From assembly GCA_963698645.1 (NCBI GenBank), contig CAVORP010000009.1, positions 62,001 to 126,000 of the forward strand: a stretch of DNA of 64,000 nt. Direction: 5' to 3'. The position numbers were made by a program, and so were the translations under genes. Shown one piece after another: positions 45,089 through 53,025 of the stretch. Numbering within the stretch: the stretch's first letter is position 1; each line of letters begins with the position of its first letter. Source of the stretch: Ovoidimarina sp963698645 (GTDB lineage Bacteria; Pseudomonadota; Alphaproteobacteria; Rhodobacterales; Rhodobacteraceae). The notes beneath the pieces were generated by a model that was given only the letters and a program-made list of their open reading frames with translations, had not been told where the DNA came from and made no database searches.

Positions 45089-45968
45089 CTTCCGCACAAG
45101 GTTCGCGCCATCTCCCACGGGGCCCCTGCATCTGGGTCACGCCTTCTCGGCAATCCTCGCCCATGACATGGCGCTGGCCGAGGGCGGCGGTTTCCTCCTT
45201 CGGATCGAGGATATCGACCAGTCCCGCGCCCGGCCCGAATGGGAAGAACTGATCTACGAAGACCTGCGTTGGCTCGGCCTTCACTGGCCCGAGCCGGTGT
45301 TGCATCAATCGGACCGGCTGCCCGCCTACGCCACCGTGCTGAAGCACCTCTGGCGCGAGGGCTGGCTCTACGCCTGCAGTTGCAACCGTCGGGATATTCT
45401 CGAGGCCGCCAGCGCCCCGCAGGAAGGCGCGCCGCCGACCGGACCCGATGGCGTGATCTACCCCGGCACCTGCCGCGGAACCGGCGCGATGGAAGGGCAA
45501 TCCGAGATGCCGCGGGACAAGGCCTTGCGTCTCGACATGGCGAAGGTTCTGTCCCACATCGCCCATCCGGGCGGTGATGAACCCTTATGGTTTCTCGAAA
45601 CCGGCGCAGGGCCCGACGGCGAAACCGGACGGATCGAAATCACCGCCGAAGAGATCGAAACCCGGATCGGAGATATCGTGCTCGCCCGCCGCGATATGGG
45701 GACCTCATACCACCTCTCGGTGGTGCTCGACGACGCGGCGCAGGAGATCACCCATGTGGTCCGGGGCCAGGACCTGTTCGAGGCGACGAAGATCCATGTC
45801 GTTCTCCAACGCCTCCTTGGCCTGCCGACCCCCGTCTATCATCACCACCGTCTGGTCCGCGACGCGGACGGCAAACGGCTGGCCAAGCGCGACGATGCGC
45901 GCGCGATCCGCACCTTCCGCGACGAGGGTGCAACGCCCGGCGATATCCGCCGCATGGTGGGCCTCTGA
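45075..45968 (+). CDS. gluQRS: Glutamyl-Q tRNA(Asp) synthetase
   Basis: A 297-residue truncated glutamyl-tRNA synthetase paralogue that glutamylates queuosine in tRNA-Asp. The HIGH motif is RFAPSPTGPLHLGHA, and the zinc ligands are in YACSCNRRDI and YPGTCRG. The class I KMSKS-equivalent is KRLAKRDDA. The anticodon-binding domain is absent, as in the family. The start is TTG 45075 within the preceding gene, so expression probably depends on coupling. It is followed by a conserved terminator element. Confidence 0.93.
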   Translation: MKKHNFRTRFAPSPTGPLHLGHAFSAILAHDMALAEGGGFLLRIEDIDQSRARPEWEELIYEDLRWLGLHWPEPVLHQSDRLPAYATVLKHLWREGWLYACSCNRRDILEAASAPQEGAPPTGPDGVIYPGTCRGTGAMEGQSEMPRDKALRLDMAKVLSHIAHPGGDEPLWFLETGAGPDGETGRIEITAEEIETRIGDIVLARRDMGTSYHLSVVLDDAAQEITHVVRGQDLFEATKIHVVLQRLLGLPTPVYHHHRLVRDADGKRLAKRDDARAIRTFRDEGATPGDIRRMVGL

Positions 45969-46047
45969 CCGCTTCTTCTCTCTGCAAATATCCTCGGGGG
46001 TGAATGCGCACCGTTTGAGGGGCGCAGAGGGGGTGGAAACCCCCTAG
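45966..46047 (+). terminator. Dispersed terminator element, copy 2 (between convergent genes)
   Basis: It repeats the block at 10901 with two or three changes (TGACCGCTTCTTCTCTCTGC, then AAATATCCTCGGGGG). After a 26-base insert it has the hairpin AGGGGGT (46028-46034) with ACCCCCT (46039-46045), then CCTTCCGGCG. The hairpin overlaps the hisI stop codon and could end transcription from both sides. Confidence 0.65.
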
Positions 46048-46403
46048 CCTTCCGGCGTCATGAGCTCCACTTCGGCCCCGTCCTCGATGGCCGTGTAAAA
46101 GCAGGTCCGGCGCAAGGTATGACAGGCCGGGCCGGTCTGGCGCACCGTCATCAGGATCGTGTCCCGGTCGCAATCCACCCGGAAATCCACCAGTTCCTGG
46201 GTATGACCCGAGCTTTCGCCCTTGACCCAGAACGCCTGCCGCGAGCGGGACCAGTAAGTCGCCCGCCCAGTTTCGAGCGTTCGCGCCACCGCTTCGGCGT
46301 TCATCCATGCCAGCATCAGGACTTCGCCCGAGGCCGCATCCTGGGCAATCGCGGGGATCAGCCCGCGCGCGTCAAATTTCAGGCTTGCCGGATCGAAAGT
46401 CAT
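46044..46403 (-). CDS. hisI: Phosphoribosyl-AMP cyclohydrolase
   Basis: A 119-residue histidine biosynthesis enzyme of the single-domain type, without a fused HisE. Motifs are VLMLAWMNAEAVARTLETG, the metal-binding VDCDRDTILMTV (Asp/Cys cluster about residues 76-82) and the zinc cysteines in CHTLRRTCFY. It is separate from other his genes and divergent from the scaffold gene. Confidence 0.95.
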   Translation of the reverse strand: MTFDPASLKFDARGLIPAIAQDAASGEVLMLAWMNAEAVARTLETGRATYWSRSRQAFWVKGESSGHTQELVDFRVDCDRDTILMTVRQTGPACHTLRRTCFYTAIEDGAEVELMTPEG

Positions 46404-46468
46404 CCTATGTCCTTTGCCATGGGCGCGTGAATGTCTTATCTATGCCCTTGCAACGCTGAGGGAAAGCC

Positions 46469-46918
46469 ATGGCCGAGACCGATCTGATCAAGCTCTATTC
46501 CGGCAGAATTCTGGAGCTTGCGTCCGACATTCCTCTGACCGGGCGGCTGGACCGGCCGCAGGCGAGTGCGACGCGGCGGTCGCCCCTATGCGGGTCGAAC
46601 GTGACGGTGGATATCGTGGTCTCGGACGGGCGGATCGTGGAGTTCGCGCAGGACGTACGCGCCTGTGCTCTGGGCCAGGCGGCGGCAAGCGTCGTGGGTG
46701 CCAACGTGATCGGGCGGAGCCGGGCCGAGATCGCGGCGGCGCGGGACCAGCTCGAAGCCATGCTGACCGCCGGTGGACCGGCGCCGGATGCGCCATTTGA
46801 TGAATTGCAAGTCCTTGTTCCCGCGCGGGAATTCAAAAACCGGCACAAATCCATCCTGCTGTCTCTCGAGGCGGTGGGCGAGGCGATGGACCGGGCCGCG
46901 GAATCCGCCTGCGCCTGA
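46469..46918 (+). CDS. NifU/IscU-type iron-sulfur scaffold-like protein
   Basis: A 149-residue protein with the IscU-like fold. It has RSPLCGSNVTVDIVV (first Cys about residue 42), then VRACALGQAAASVV (second Cys about 70, the usual SCA position), then RHKSILLSLEAVGEAMD in place of the third-cysteine segment. The third ligand Cys is missing: the RHxS region has no Cys there, and the only late Cys is the penultimate residue. This is typical of the alphaproteobacterial SufE/NifU-like branch next to hisI, so iron-sulfur delivery is likely but not certain. Confidence 0.82.
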   Translation: MAETDLIKLYSGRILELASDIPLTGRLDRPQASATRRSPLCGSNVTVDIVVSDGRIVEFAQDVRACALGQAAASVVGANVIGRSRAEIAAARDQLEAMLTAGGPAPDAPFDELQVLVPAREFKNRHKSILLSLEAVGEAMDRAAESACA

Positions 46919-47305
46919 TCAGGCGGCCGCCACCAGATCGATCTCGACCGATGCGCCCACGGCCAGCCCGGTGACCCCGATACAGGTCCGGGCGGGCATC
47001 TTCGCCGGGTCGAAATAGCTGGAATAGACCGCGTTCATGCGGTCGAAATCGCCGAAATTCACCAGATAAACCCGAGCGAAAACAACGCGTTCAAGGCTCG
47101 ACCCTGCCTCGGCCAGCACGGTCTTGAGGTTTTCCATGACCTGCCGGGTCTGCGCCTCGATATCGCCGGCGACAAGCTGTGTCGGGTCGTCGGCAAGTGT
47201 GGGCATCTGGCCTGTGACGAACAGGAAATCTCCGGCCCGCACCGCATGGCTGAAGGGGCCCACGCGCTCTGGCCCTTTGCCGAAAACAAGGTGTTCTATG
47301 TCCAA
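46919..47305 (-). CDS. RidA family (YjgF/UK114) reactive imine deaminase-like protein
   Basis: A 128-residue RidA-like protein with GPFSHAVRAGDFLFVTGQMP at the N-terminus, QVMENLKTVLAEAGSSLERVV in the middle, and the C-terminal MPARTCIGVTGLAVGASVEIDL, which contains the substrate Arg (about residue 107). RidA deaminates 2-aminoacrylate. I chose TTG 47305 because GGAGGG sits eight bases upstream. The longer ATG start would run through the repeat block at 47326-47366. Confidence 0.87.
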   Translation of the reverse strand: MDIEHLVFGKGPERVGPFSHAVRAGDFLFVTGQMPTLADDPTQLVAGDIEAQTRQVMENLKTVLAEAGSSLERVVFARVYLVNFGDFDRMNAVYSSYFDPAKMPARTCIGVTGLAVGASVEIDLVAAA

Positions 47306-47324
47306 TTCTCTGCCCTCCGGTGGC

Positions 47325-47366
47325 GATGTGTATTTCATGCGCATGGCATGTGTATTCCATGCGCAT
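47325..47366. repeat. Two 22-bp-spaced repeats, locus 2
   Basis: CATGTGTATTCCATGCGCAT (47347-47366) and a copy 22 bases away (47325-47344, 18 of 20 matches) lie just upstream of ridA. The first is the exact reverse complement of 29280-29299. Two-turn spacing and the palindromic core CATGCGCATG suggest a protein-binding site or a small dispersed element. Confidence 0.6.
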
Positions 47367-47383
47367 GATGTGCGGTAGCGCGA

Positions 47384-48483
47384 TCAGCCCGGGGTCATCC
47401 GGTAGGCCGCGCCCTGCCCCACCGACAGGAACCAGATCGACCCGTCGGGGGCCTCGCGGATGTCGCGGACCCGGGCGGTTTCATCCCCTTCGATCCGCTC
47501 CACCTCGGTCAGCCGGTCTCCTGCCCGCTCGAGCCGCGAGATCAGGCCGAACTTGAGCGAACCCACCAGAAAGTCACCTTCCCATTCCGGCCAGAGTTTG
47601 CCCGAATAGATCACCATGCCCGATGGCGCGATCGAGGGATCCCAATAGAGCGCGGGCTGTTCCAGCCCCGGCTTGGCGGTGCCTTCGCCGATCTTGCGGC
47701 CCGAATACTGCACCCCGTAGGAGATCACCGGCCAGCCATAGTTCCGGCCCGGCTCGACCCGGTTCACCTCGTCGCCGCCGCGCGCGCCGTGTTCGTTGAT
47801 CCAGAGCTGCCCGTCAGCATCAAGGGCCGCCCCTTGCGGGTTGCGGTGACCCGACCGACCACAGTTCTGGCCGCGCCCCGTCGGTACCGATAAAGGGGTT
47901 GTCGGCGGGCACGGTACCGTCTCGGTTCAGACGCAGGACCGACCCGTTGTGGCGCGACAGATCCTGCGCCGATGGATCATCGCCCCGGTCGCCCACGGTG
48001 AGAAAGATCGTGCCGTCCGGGGCCTCGACGATGCGGCTTCCGAAATGCCGCCCGCCGGAGGAGCCGGGCGACATGGTGAAGACCAGCCGCGTGCCTTCCA
48101 GCCGGGTGCCATCCTCGGACAGGCGCCCCGCCGCAAGCGATGTGCCGACGCCCCCCACCTGGCGTGCGGCATAGGACAGGAACACCTCGCGCGTTTCGGC
48201 GAAATCGCGCGGCACCATCACGTCGAGAAGCCCGCCCTGCCCGTCCACCGCGACGCCCGGGAGGCCCGAGACCGGATTACGGTTACCATTCGCATCGAAA
48301 TGCAAAAGCCGCCCGTCGCGTTCGGTGATGAGCCAGCCACCCGACGGCAGGAAGGCCAGCCCCCAGGGTTCCTCGAGATCACCGGCCATTTGCGTGACCG
48401 TCACCGGCCCCGAATCGCACCTCAAGGGCCAGTGCCCCGAGGGGGAAGGAAAGAAGAGCGAGGGCAAAGAGGGTCGCGCGCAT
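47384..48483 (-). pseudogene. PQQ-dependent sugar (glucose/sorbosone) dehydrogenase, frameshifted twice
   Basis: The ATG at 48483 begins a signal peptide (MRATLFALALLSFPLGALA) that runs EVRFGAG, then loses frame. The main part is one frame on: GPVTVTQMAGDLEEPWGLAF, GGLLDVMVPRDFAE, SSGGRHFGSRIVEAPDGTIF, to PELWSVG. There a second break occurs, and the rest continues as HRNPQGAALDADGQLWINEH and the C-terminal GRNYGWPVISYG to 47384. Removing one base at 48408-48414 and one at 47849-47852 gives a 365-residue periplasmic six-bladed propeller (GSDH family), with the HxxNPQG and HGxxGGD motifs restored. It diverges from the livK-type gene. Confidence 0.85.
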
Positions 48484-48683
48484 GGATAATTCTCCGTCTC
48501 TGGCATCAATGTTGACGAGATAGGGCCCGGTGCCCCTGCGGTTCCAATCGCCGATGCCTCAATTCTCTGTGGGGCTGTCGGTTTACCCAAGGTAAAGCAC
48601 TATGAGACGACCCTTTTCAATTGGTTCGGATAGCATTATCGTCCCCGCCCAGTCATGACAAAATGACAGTCAGGGAGACCAAC
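48484..48683. promoter_or_regulatory. Divergent promoter region of the PQQ dehydrogenase and the branched-chain amino acid transporter
   Basis: This 200-base gap holds AT-richer DNA around 48600-48645 (TTTTCAATTGG, TAGCATTATC) that probably contains the transporter promoter. No site is strong enough to place exactly. Confidence 0.35.
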
Positions 48684-49877
48684 ATGAAGAAACTGCTAAC
48701 GGCGACAGCCGCGACCGCACTGATGACCGGTGCGGCGTTTGCGGGAAGCCATTCCGAAGAGATCAAGATCGGCGTCATTCTGGGCTTCACCGGCCCGCTT
48801 GAATCGATCACGCCCGACATGGGCGCTGGTGCCGAACTTGCGATGGCCGAAGTGACCGAATCCGGCGCCCTTCTGGGCGGTGCGACGGTGACCCCGGTCC
48901 GGGCCGACTCCACCTGCATCGACGCCGGTGCCGCCACGGCTGCCGCCGAACGGCTTATCACCGCCGATGGCGTCAAGGCGATCATGGGTGCAGACTGCTC
49001 CGGTGTGACCGGTGCGATCCTTGCAAACGTCGCCATGCCCAACGGCATCGTGATGATTTCGCCCTCGGCCACCTCGCCCGGCCTGTCGACCGCCGAAGAC
49101 AACGGCCTGTTCTTCCGGACGGCCCCGTCTGATGCGCGTCAGGGTGTGGTCATGACCGAAGTGTTGATGGAAGAAGGCATCGACACAGTGGCCGTGTCCT
49201 ATGTCAACAACGACTACGGCAAGGGTCTTGCCGATGCGTTCCAGGCCGCGTTCGAAGCAGCCGGCGGAACGGTGACGATCAACGCCGCGCATGAAGACCA
49301 GAAGGCCGATTACTCGGCCGAAGTCGGTGCCCTGGCTGCGGCTGGCGGTCAGCGCCTGGTGGTTGCGGGCTACGTGGATGGCGGCGGTTCGGGCATTGTC
49401 CGCGCATCGATCGATTCGGGCGCCTTCGACACGTTCCACTTCCCCGACGGGATGCTGGGTCAGGCACTGGTCGACAATTTCGGCACCGAGATCGATGGCT
49501 CGACCGGTCAGAACCCCGGCACCGATAGCCCCGGCGCTGCGCGCTACAAGGAGCTGGCCGGCGACGCGTTCGATCCCACCGGTCCGTTCTCGCCCGAAAG
49601 CTATGACGCGGCAGCCCTGATCATGCTGGCCATGCAGGCCGCCGGTTCGGCAGAATCGAGCGACTTCAAGGACCACGTGATGGATGTGGCCAACGCCCCC
49701 GGCGAGCAGATCTTCCCCGGTGAACTTGCCAAGGGCCTCGAGATCCTCGCGAATGGCGGCGACATCGACTATGTCGGCGCCTCGGCGGTCGAACTGATCG
49801 GACCGGGCGAAAGCGCCGGGAACTACCGCCAGTACGTGATCGAGAACGGCGATTACAAGACGGTCAAGTTCCGCTAG
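48684..49877 (+). CDS. livK: Branched-chain amino acid ABC transporter, substrate-binding protein
   Basis: A 397-residue periplasmic binding protein with a signal peptide (MKKLLTATAATALMTGAAFA). The type I fold begins EIKIGVILGFTGPLESI. Conserved features include AIMGADCSGVTGAILA, VMISPSATSPGLS and SYVNNDYGKGLADAF. It captures leucine-like amino acids or related small ligands for the membrane complex encoded downstream. AGGGAGA precedes the ATG. A strong terminator separates it from livG, which allows higher expression than the rest of the operon. Confidence 0.92.
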   Translation: MKKLLTATAATALMTGAAFAGSHSEEIKIGVILGFTGPLESITPDMGAGAELAMAEVTESGALLGGATVTPVRADSTCIDAGAATAAAERLITADGVKAIMGADCSGVTGAILANVAMPNGIVMISPSATSPGLSTAEDNGLFFRTAPSDARQGVVMTEVLMEEGIDTVAVSYVNNDYGKGLADAFQAAFEAAGGTVTINAAHEDQKADYSAEVGALAAAGGQRLVVAGYVDGGGSGIVRASIDSGAFDTFHFPDGMLGQALVDNFGTEIDGSTGQNPGTDSPGAARYKELAGDAFDPTGPFSPESYDAAALIMLAMQAAGSAESSDFKDHVMDVANAPGEQIFPGELAKGLEILANGGDIDYVGASAVELIGPGESAGNYRQYVIENGDYKTVKFR

Positions 49878-49910
49878 GGCGCGGGTCTGTGACAGGCTTT
49901 TAAGAACGCG

Positions 49911-49940
49911 AAACACCCCGGGTGTCCCCCGGGGTGTTTT
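49911..49940 (+). terminator. Rho-independent terminator/attenuator after the binding-protein gene
   Basis: AAACACCCCGGG (49911-49922) pairs perfectly with CCCGGGGTGTTT (49928-49939), a 12-bp stem with a 5-base loop ending in a T-run. It lies between the binding-protein gene and livG in the same direction, so it probably sets the expression ratio within the operon. Confidence 0.85.
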
Positions 49941-50000
49941 CACATCGAATATGCGCAAGGGGCGGGACAGCCCAGTCGCATGTCTGCCGGGGGATGGGAC

Positions 50001-50795
50001 ATGATCAGGGTCGAGAACCTTCACAAGCATTTTGGCGGTTTCCACGCGGTGGATGGCGCGTCGATCGAGATCACGAGCGGATCGATCACCGGGCTGATCG
50101 GCCCCAATGGCGCCGGCAAGACGACGCTGTTCAACGTGATCGCCGGGCGGTTGCCGCCGACCTCGGGCAAGGTGTTCATGGATGGCGAGGACATCACTGG
50201 TCTGACGCCCCATGAACTGTTCCACAAGGGATTGCTGCGGACCTTTCAGATTGCCCATGAATTCAGCTCGATGACCGTACGCGAGAACCTGATGATGGTG
50301 CCCGCGGGCCAGTCGGGCGAGACGATCTGGAACGCCTGGGTGGGGCGCAAGAGGATCGCCGAGGAAGAAGCGGCCTTGTTGAAGAAGGCCGATGAAGTTC
50401 TTGAATTTCTTACGATAGATCATCTGAAGGACGAAAAGGCCGGAAACCTGTCCGGTGGCCAGAAAAAGCTTCTGGAACTGGGGCGGACGATGATGGTGGA
50501 TGCCCGGATCGTGTTTCTGGACGAGGTGGGCGCGGGTGTGAACCGCACCCTTCTGAACACGATCGGCGATGCGATCGTCCGGCTGAACAAGGAGCGCGGC
50601 TATACCTTCTGCATGATCGAGCATGACATGGATTTCATCGGCCGCCTCTGCGACCCGGTGATCGTCATGGCCGAGGGCAAGGTGCTGGCGGAAGGGGCCG
50701 CGTCCGAGATCATGCAGAACGAGGCGGTGATCGAGGCCTATCTGGGCACCGGCCTCAAGAACAAGGTCAAGGCCGAAGCGGAGGCCGGGGCATGA
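50001..50795 (+). CDS. livG: Branched-chain amino acid ABC transporter ATP-binding protein LivG
   Basis: A 264-residue ATPase. Walker A is GPNGAGKTT, followed by the Q-loop region RTFQIAHEFSSMTVREN, the ABC signature LSGGQKKLLELGR, Walker B IVFLDEVGAG and the switch His in MIEHDMDFI. It pairs with LivF on LivH/LivM. ATG 50001 matches relatives, with ATG 49980 as an alternative. The stop overlaps livF as ATGA. Confidence 0.94.
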   Translation: MIRVENLHKHFGGFHAVDGASIEITSGSITGLIGPNGAGKTTLFNVIAGRLPPTSGKVFMDGEDITGLTPHELFHKGLLRTFQIAHEFSSMTVRENLMMVPAGQSGETIWNAWVGRKRIAEEEAALLKKADEVLEFLTIDHLKDEKAGNLSGGQKKLLELGRTMMVDARIVFLDEVGAGVNRTLLNTIGDAIVRLNKERGYTFCMIEHDMDFIGRLCDPVIVMAEGKVLAEGAASEIMQNEAVIEAYLGTGLKNKVKAEAEAGA

Positions 50796-51619
50796 GCGAC
50801 AATCCGTATCAGAACGCGCGCGGCAACAAGGATCGCTCGATCACCAATCCGGAGGGTCAGGGTACCTTGCAGCCCGGATCGGGCGGCACGCCGCGTCCGG
50901 GGAAGGAGGGCGAGCCCTTCCTGATCGGCGAGGCGATGACCGGCGGCTATGGCAAGGGTCCGGCGATCCTGCATGGCTGCACGATTGCCGCCGGAAAGGG
51001 CGAGATCGCCGTGATCGTGGGGCCCAATGGCGCGGGCAAGTCGACGGCGATGAAGGCGGTGTTCGGCATGCTCAACCTCTCGGAAGGGTCGGTGCGGCTG
51101 GGCGGCAAGGACATCACCCACCTGTCGCCACAGGCCCGCGTGGCCGAGGGCATGGCCTTTGTGCCGCAGACCTCGAATATCTTCACCTCGATGACGGTGG
51201 AGGAAAACCTCGAGATGGGGGCCTTCCTGCGCCGCGACGACATTCGCGCGACGATCGAGCAGGTCTATGACCTGTTCCCGATCCTGCGCGACAAGCGGCG
51301 GCAGGCGGCGGGCGAACTTTCGGGCGGTCAACGCCAGCAGGTCGCGGTGGGCCGGGCGCTGATGACGAAACCGCAGGTCCTGATGCTGGACGAACCCACC
51401 GCGGGGGTATCGCCCATCGTGATGGACGAGCTGTTCGACCGGATCATCGAGGTTGCGCGCACCGGCATCTCGATCCTGATGGTGGAACAGAACGCGCGGC
51501 AGGCCCTTGAGATCGCCGATACCGGCTATGTTCTGGTCCAAGGCGCCAACGGGTTTACCGGCACCGGCGCCGAGCTTCTGGCCGATCCCGAAGTCCGCCG
51601 CAGCTTCCTTGGGGGATAA
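50792..51619 (+). CDS. livF: Branched-chain amino acid ABC transporter ATP-binding protein LivF
   Basis: A 275-residue ATPase with an unusual N-terminal extension of about 45 residues (QNARGNKDRSITNPEGQG) before the nucleotide-binding fold. Walker A is GPNGAGKST, signature LSGGQRQQVAVGRA, Walker B VLMLDEPTAGVSP, and switch His replaced by Gln in MVEQNARQ, as is normal for LivF. The extension may contact a partner. It is followed after three bases by a small gene. Confidence 0.94.
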   Translation: MSDNPYQNARGNKDRSITNPEGQGTLQPGSGGTPRPGKEGEPFLIGEAMTGGYGKGPAILHGCTIAAGKGEIAVIVGPNGAGKSTAMKAVFGMLNLSEGSVRLGGKDITHLSPQARVAEGMAFVPQTSNIFTSMTVEENLEMGAFLRRDDIRATIEQVYDLFPILRDKRRQAAGELSGGQRQQVAVGRALMTKPQVLMLDEPTAGVSPIVMDELFDRIIEVARTGISILMVEQNARQALEIADTGYVLVQGANGFTGTGAELLADPEVRRSFLGG

Positions 51620-51622
51620 GGG

Positions 51623-52027
51623 ATGCTGGGGGCGCTGATCGTGGCGACGCTGTTGGAGGGGATCGGTTTTGGCCAGCGCCCGCTCGCGTGCAGCTTTCCA
51701 CCCCCCGAACCGGTCCAGACGCCGATCACGCTGACCGTCATTGACCGTCCCAGCCTGAAGGACCTTCCCGGTCTTTACCGGGCCGAGATGGATGTGAACG
51801 ACAAGATTTCCCTGATGGCCACGGCACAACCGCTGACGGCCCAAGGCACGCGCGGAGCGATCGTCCGCGCCAAGGTAAACGAGACGACCTATTACGTGCT
51901 TGGCTTTGACGAGACCGGCCGGGCGGCGCTGAACGTGACATGGGACGAAACCCCGCCGCGCCAGATGACGCGGACGGGGCAATGCAGGAACTATGAGAGG
52001 TATATCCGCAGATGGTCGACTTCCTGA
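51623..52027 (+). CDS. Small secreted-looking protein inside the liv operon, unknown function
   Basis: A 134-residue protein with a hydrophobic start (LGALIVATLLEGIGFG) and two Cys (about 23 and 119). It has a beta-rich middle (ITLTVIDRPSLKDLPG, GLYRAEMDVNDKISLMATAQ, TTYYVLGFDETGRAALNV). It lies three bases after livF and overlaps livH by 16 bases, so it is clearly part of the transporter operon. I do not recognise a family. A periplasmic accessory role is only suggested by position. Confidence 0.65.
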   Translation: MLGALIVATLLEGIGFGQRPLACSFPPPEPVQTPITLTVIDRPSLKDLPGLYRAEMDVNDKISLMATAQPLTAQGTRGAIVRAKVNETTYYVLGFDETGRAALNVTWDETPPRQMTRTGQCRNYERYIRRWSTS

Positions 52028-53025
52028 ACGCCTTTGTGGCGCTGTCGAACTTTGTTCTGATACCGGCGATTTCCTATGGCAGCCAGTTGGCGCTTGGGGC
52101 GCTTGGGGTGACACTGATCTATGGCATCCTGCGGTTCTCGAACTTTGCCCATGGCGACACGATGGCCTTTGGCGCGATGTCCACGATCCTGTGTACATGG
52201 TGGCTTCAGTCCCTCGGAGTAAGCCTTGGCCCCCTGCCCACGGCGCTTCTGGCGCTTCCTGTCGGGATCGCGGCCACCGCGCTCCTGCTTCTCGGCACCG
52301 ACAAGCTGGTCTACCAGTTCTATCGCAGGCAACGCGCGAAGCCGGTGATCCTCGTGATCGTGTCCATGGGCGTGATGTTCATCATGAACGGGCTTGTGCG
52401 GTTCATCATCGGGGTGGACGACCAGCGCTTTGCGGATGGGGAACGCTTCGTTATTTCGGCCCGGACATTTCGTGACCTGACGGGTCTGGAAGAGGGGCTG
52501 GTACTGCGCACCTCGACCGTGATCACCGTGATCACCGCCGTGGTCGTCGTCGCCGCGCTGTTCTGGTTCCTGAACAAGACGCGAACCGGTAAATCGATGC
52601 GGGCCTTCTCGGACAACGAGGACCTGGCACTTCTGTCGGGTATCAATCCCGAACGCGTGGTGATGATCACATGGATCATCGTGGCCGGGCTGGCGACGAT
52701 CGCTGGCACGCTTTACGGGCTCGACAAGTCATTCAAGCCCTTCACCTACTTCCAGCTTCTGCTGCCGATCTTTGCCGCCGCCATCGTGGGTGGCCTGGGA
52801 AGCCCGCTTGGCGCCATCGCAGGCGGGTTCGTCATCGCATTTTCCGAGGTGACGATCACCTATGCCTTCAAGAAGGTGTTGGGGTATCTTCTGCCTGCGA
52901 GCCTCGAGCCAGACGGATTGGTGCAGCTTCTGTCCACCGACTACAAGTTCGCGGTGTCCTTCGCGATCCTGATCATCGTCCTGTTGTTCCGACCTACGGG
53001 CCTTTTTGCGGGGAAATCGGTATGA
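52012..53025 (+). CDS. livH: Branched-chain amino acid ABC transporter permease LivH
   Basis: A 337-residue permease with about eight hydrophobic segments. Typical motifs are LGVTLIYGILRFSNFAHGD (about residues 30-48), the EAA-like loop MRAFSDNEDLALLSGI and AAIVGGLGSPLGAIAGGFV. It forms the channel with LivM; the ATG of livM overlaps its stop (ATGA). Confidence 0.94.
   Translation: MVDFLNAFVALSNFVLIPAISYGSQLALGALGVTLIYGILRFSNFAHGDTMAFGAMSTILCTWWLQSLGVSLGPLPTALLALPVGIAATALLLLGTDKLVYQFYRRQRAKPVILVIVSMGVMFIMNGLVRFIIGVDDQRFADGERFVISARTFRDLTGLEEGLVLRTSTVITVITAVVVVAALFWFLNKTRTGKSMRAFSDNEDLALLSGINPERVVMITWIIVAGLATIAGTLYGLDKSFKPFTYFQLLLPIFAAAIVGGLGSPLGAIAGGFVIAFSEVTITYAFKKVLGYLLPASLEPDGLVQLLSTDYKFAVSFAILIIVLLFRPTGLFAGKSV

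Noticed and set aside
47091..47366. Alternative RidA or small ORF starting inside the 22-bp repeats
   Set aside because: The frame through the repeats (MRMEYTCHAHEIH) is repeat-derived. The TTG at 47305 has the better ribosome-binding site and fits the family start.
48696..50624. 642-codon minus-strand open frame over livK/livG
   Set aside because: It spans two real genes and a terminator on the other strand, and has His/Arg-rich composition only.
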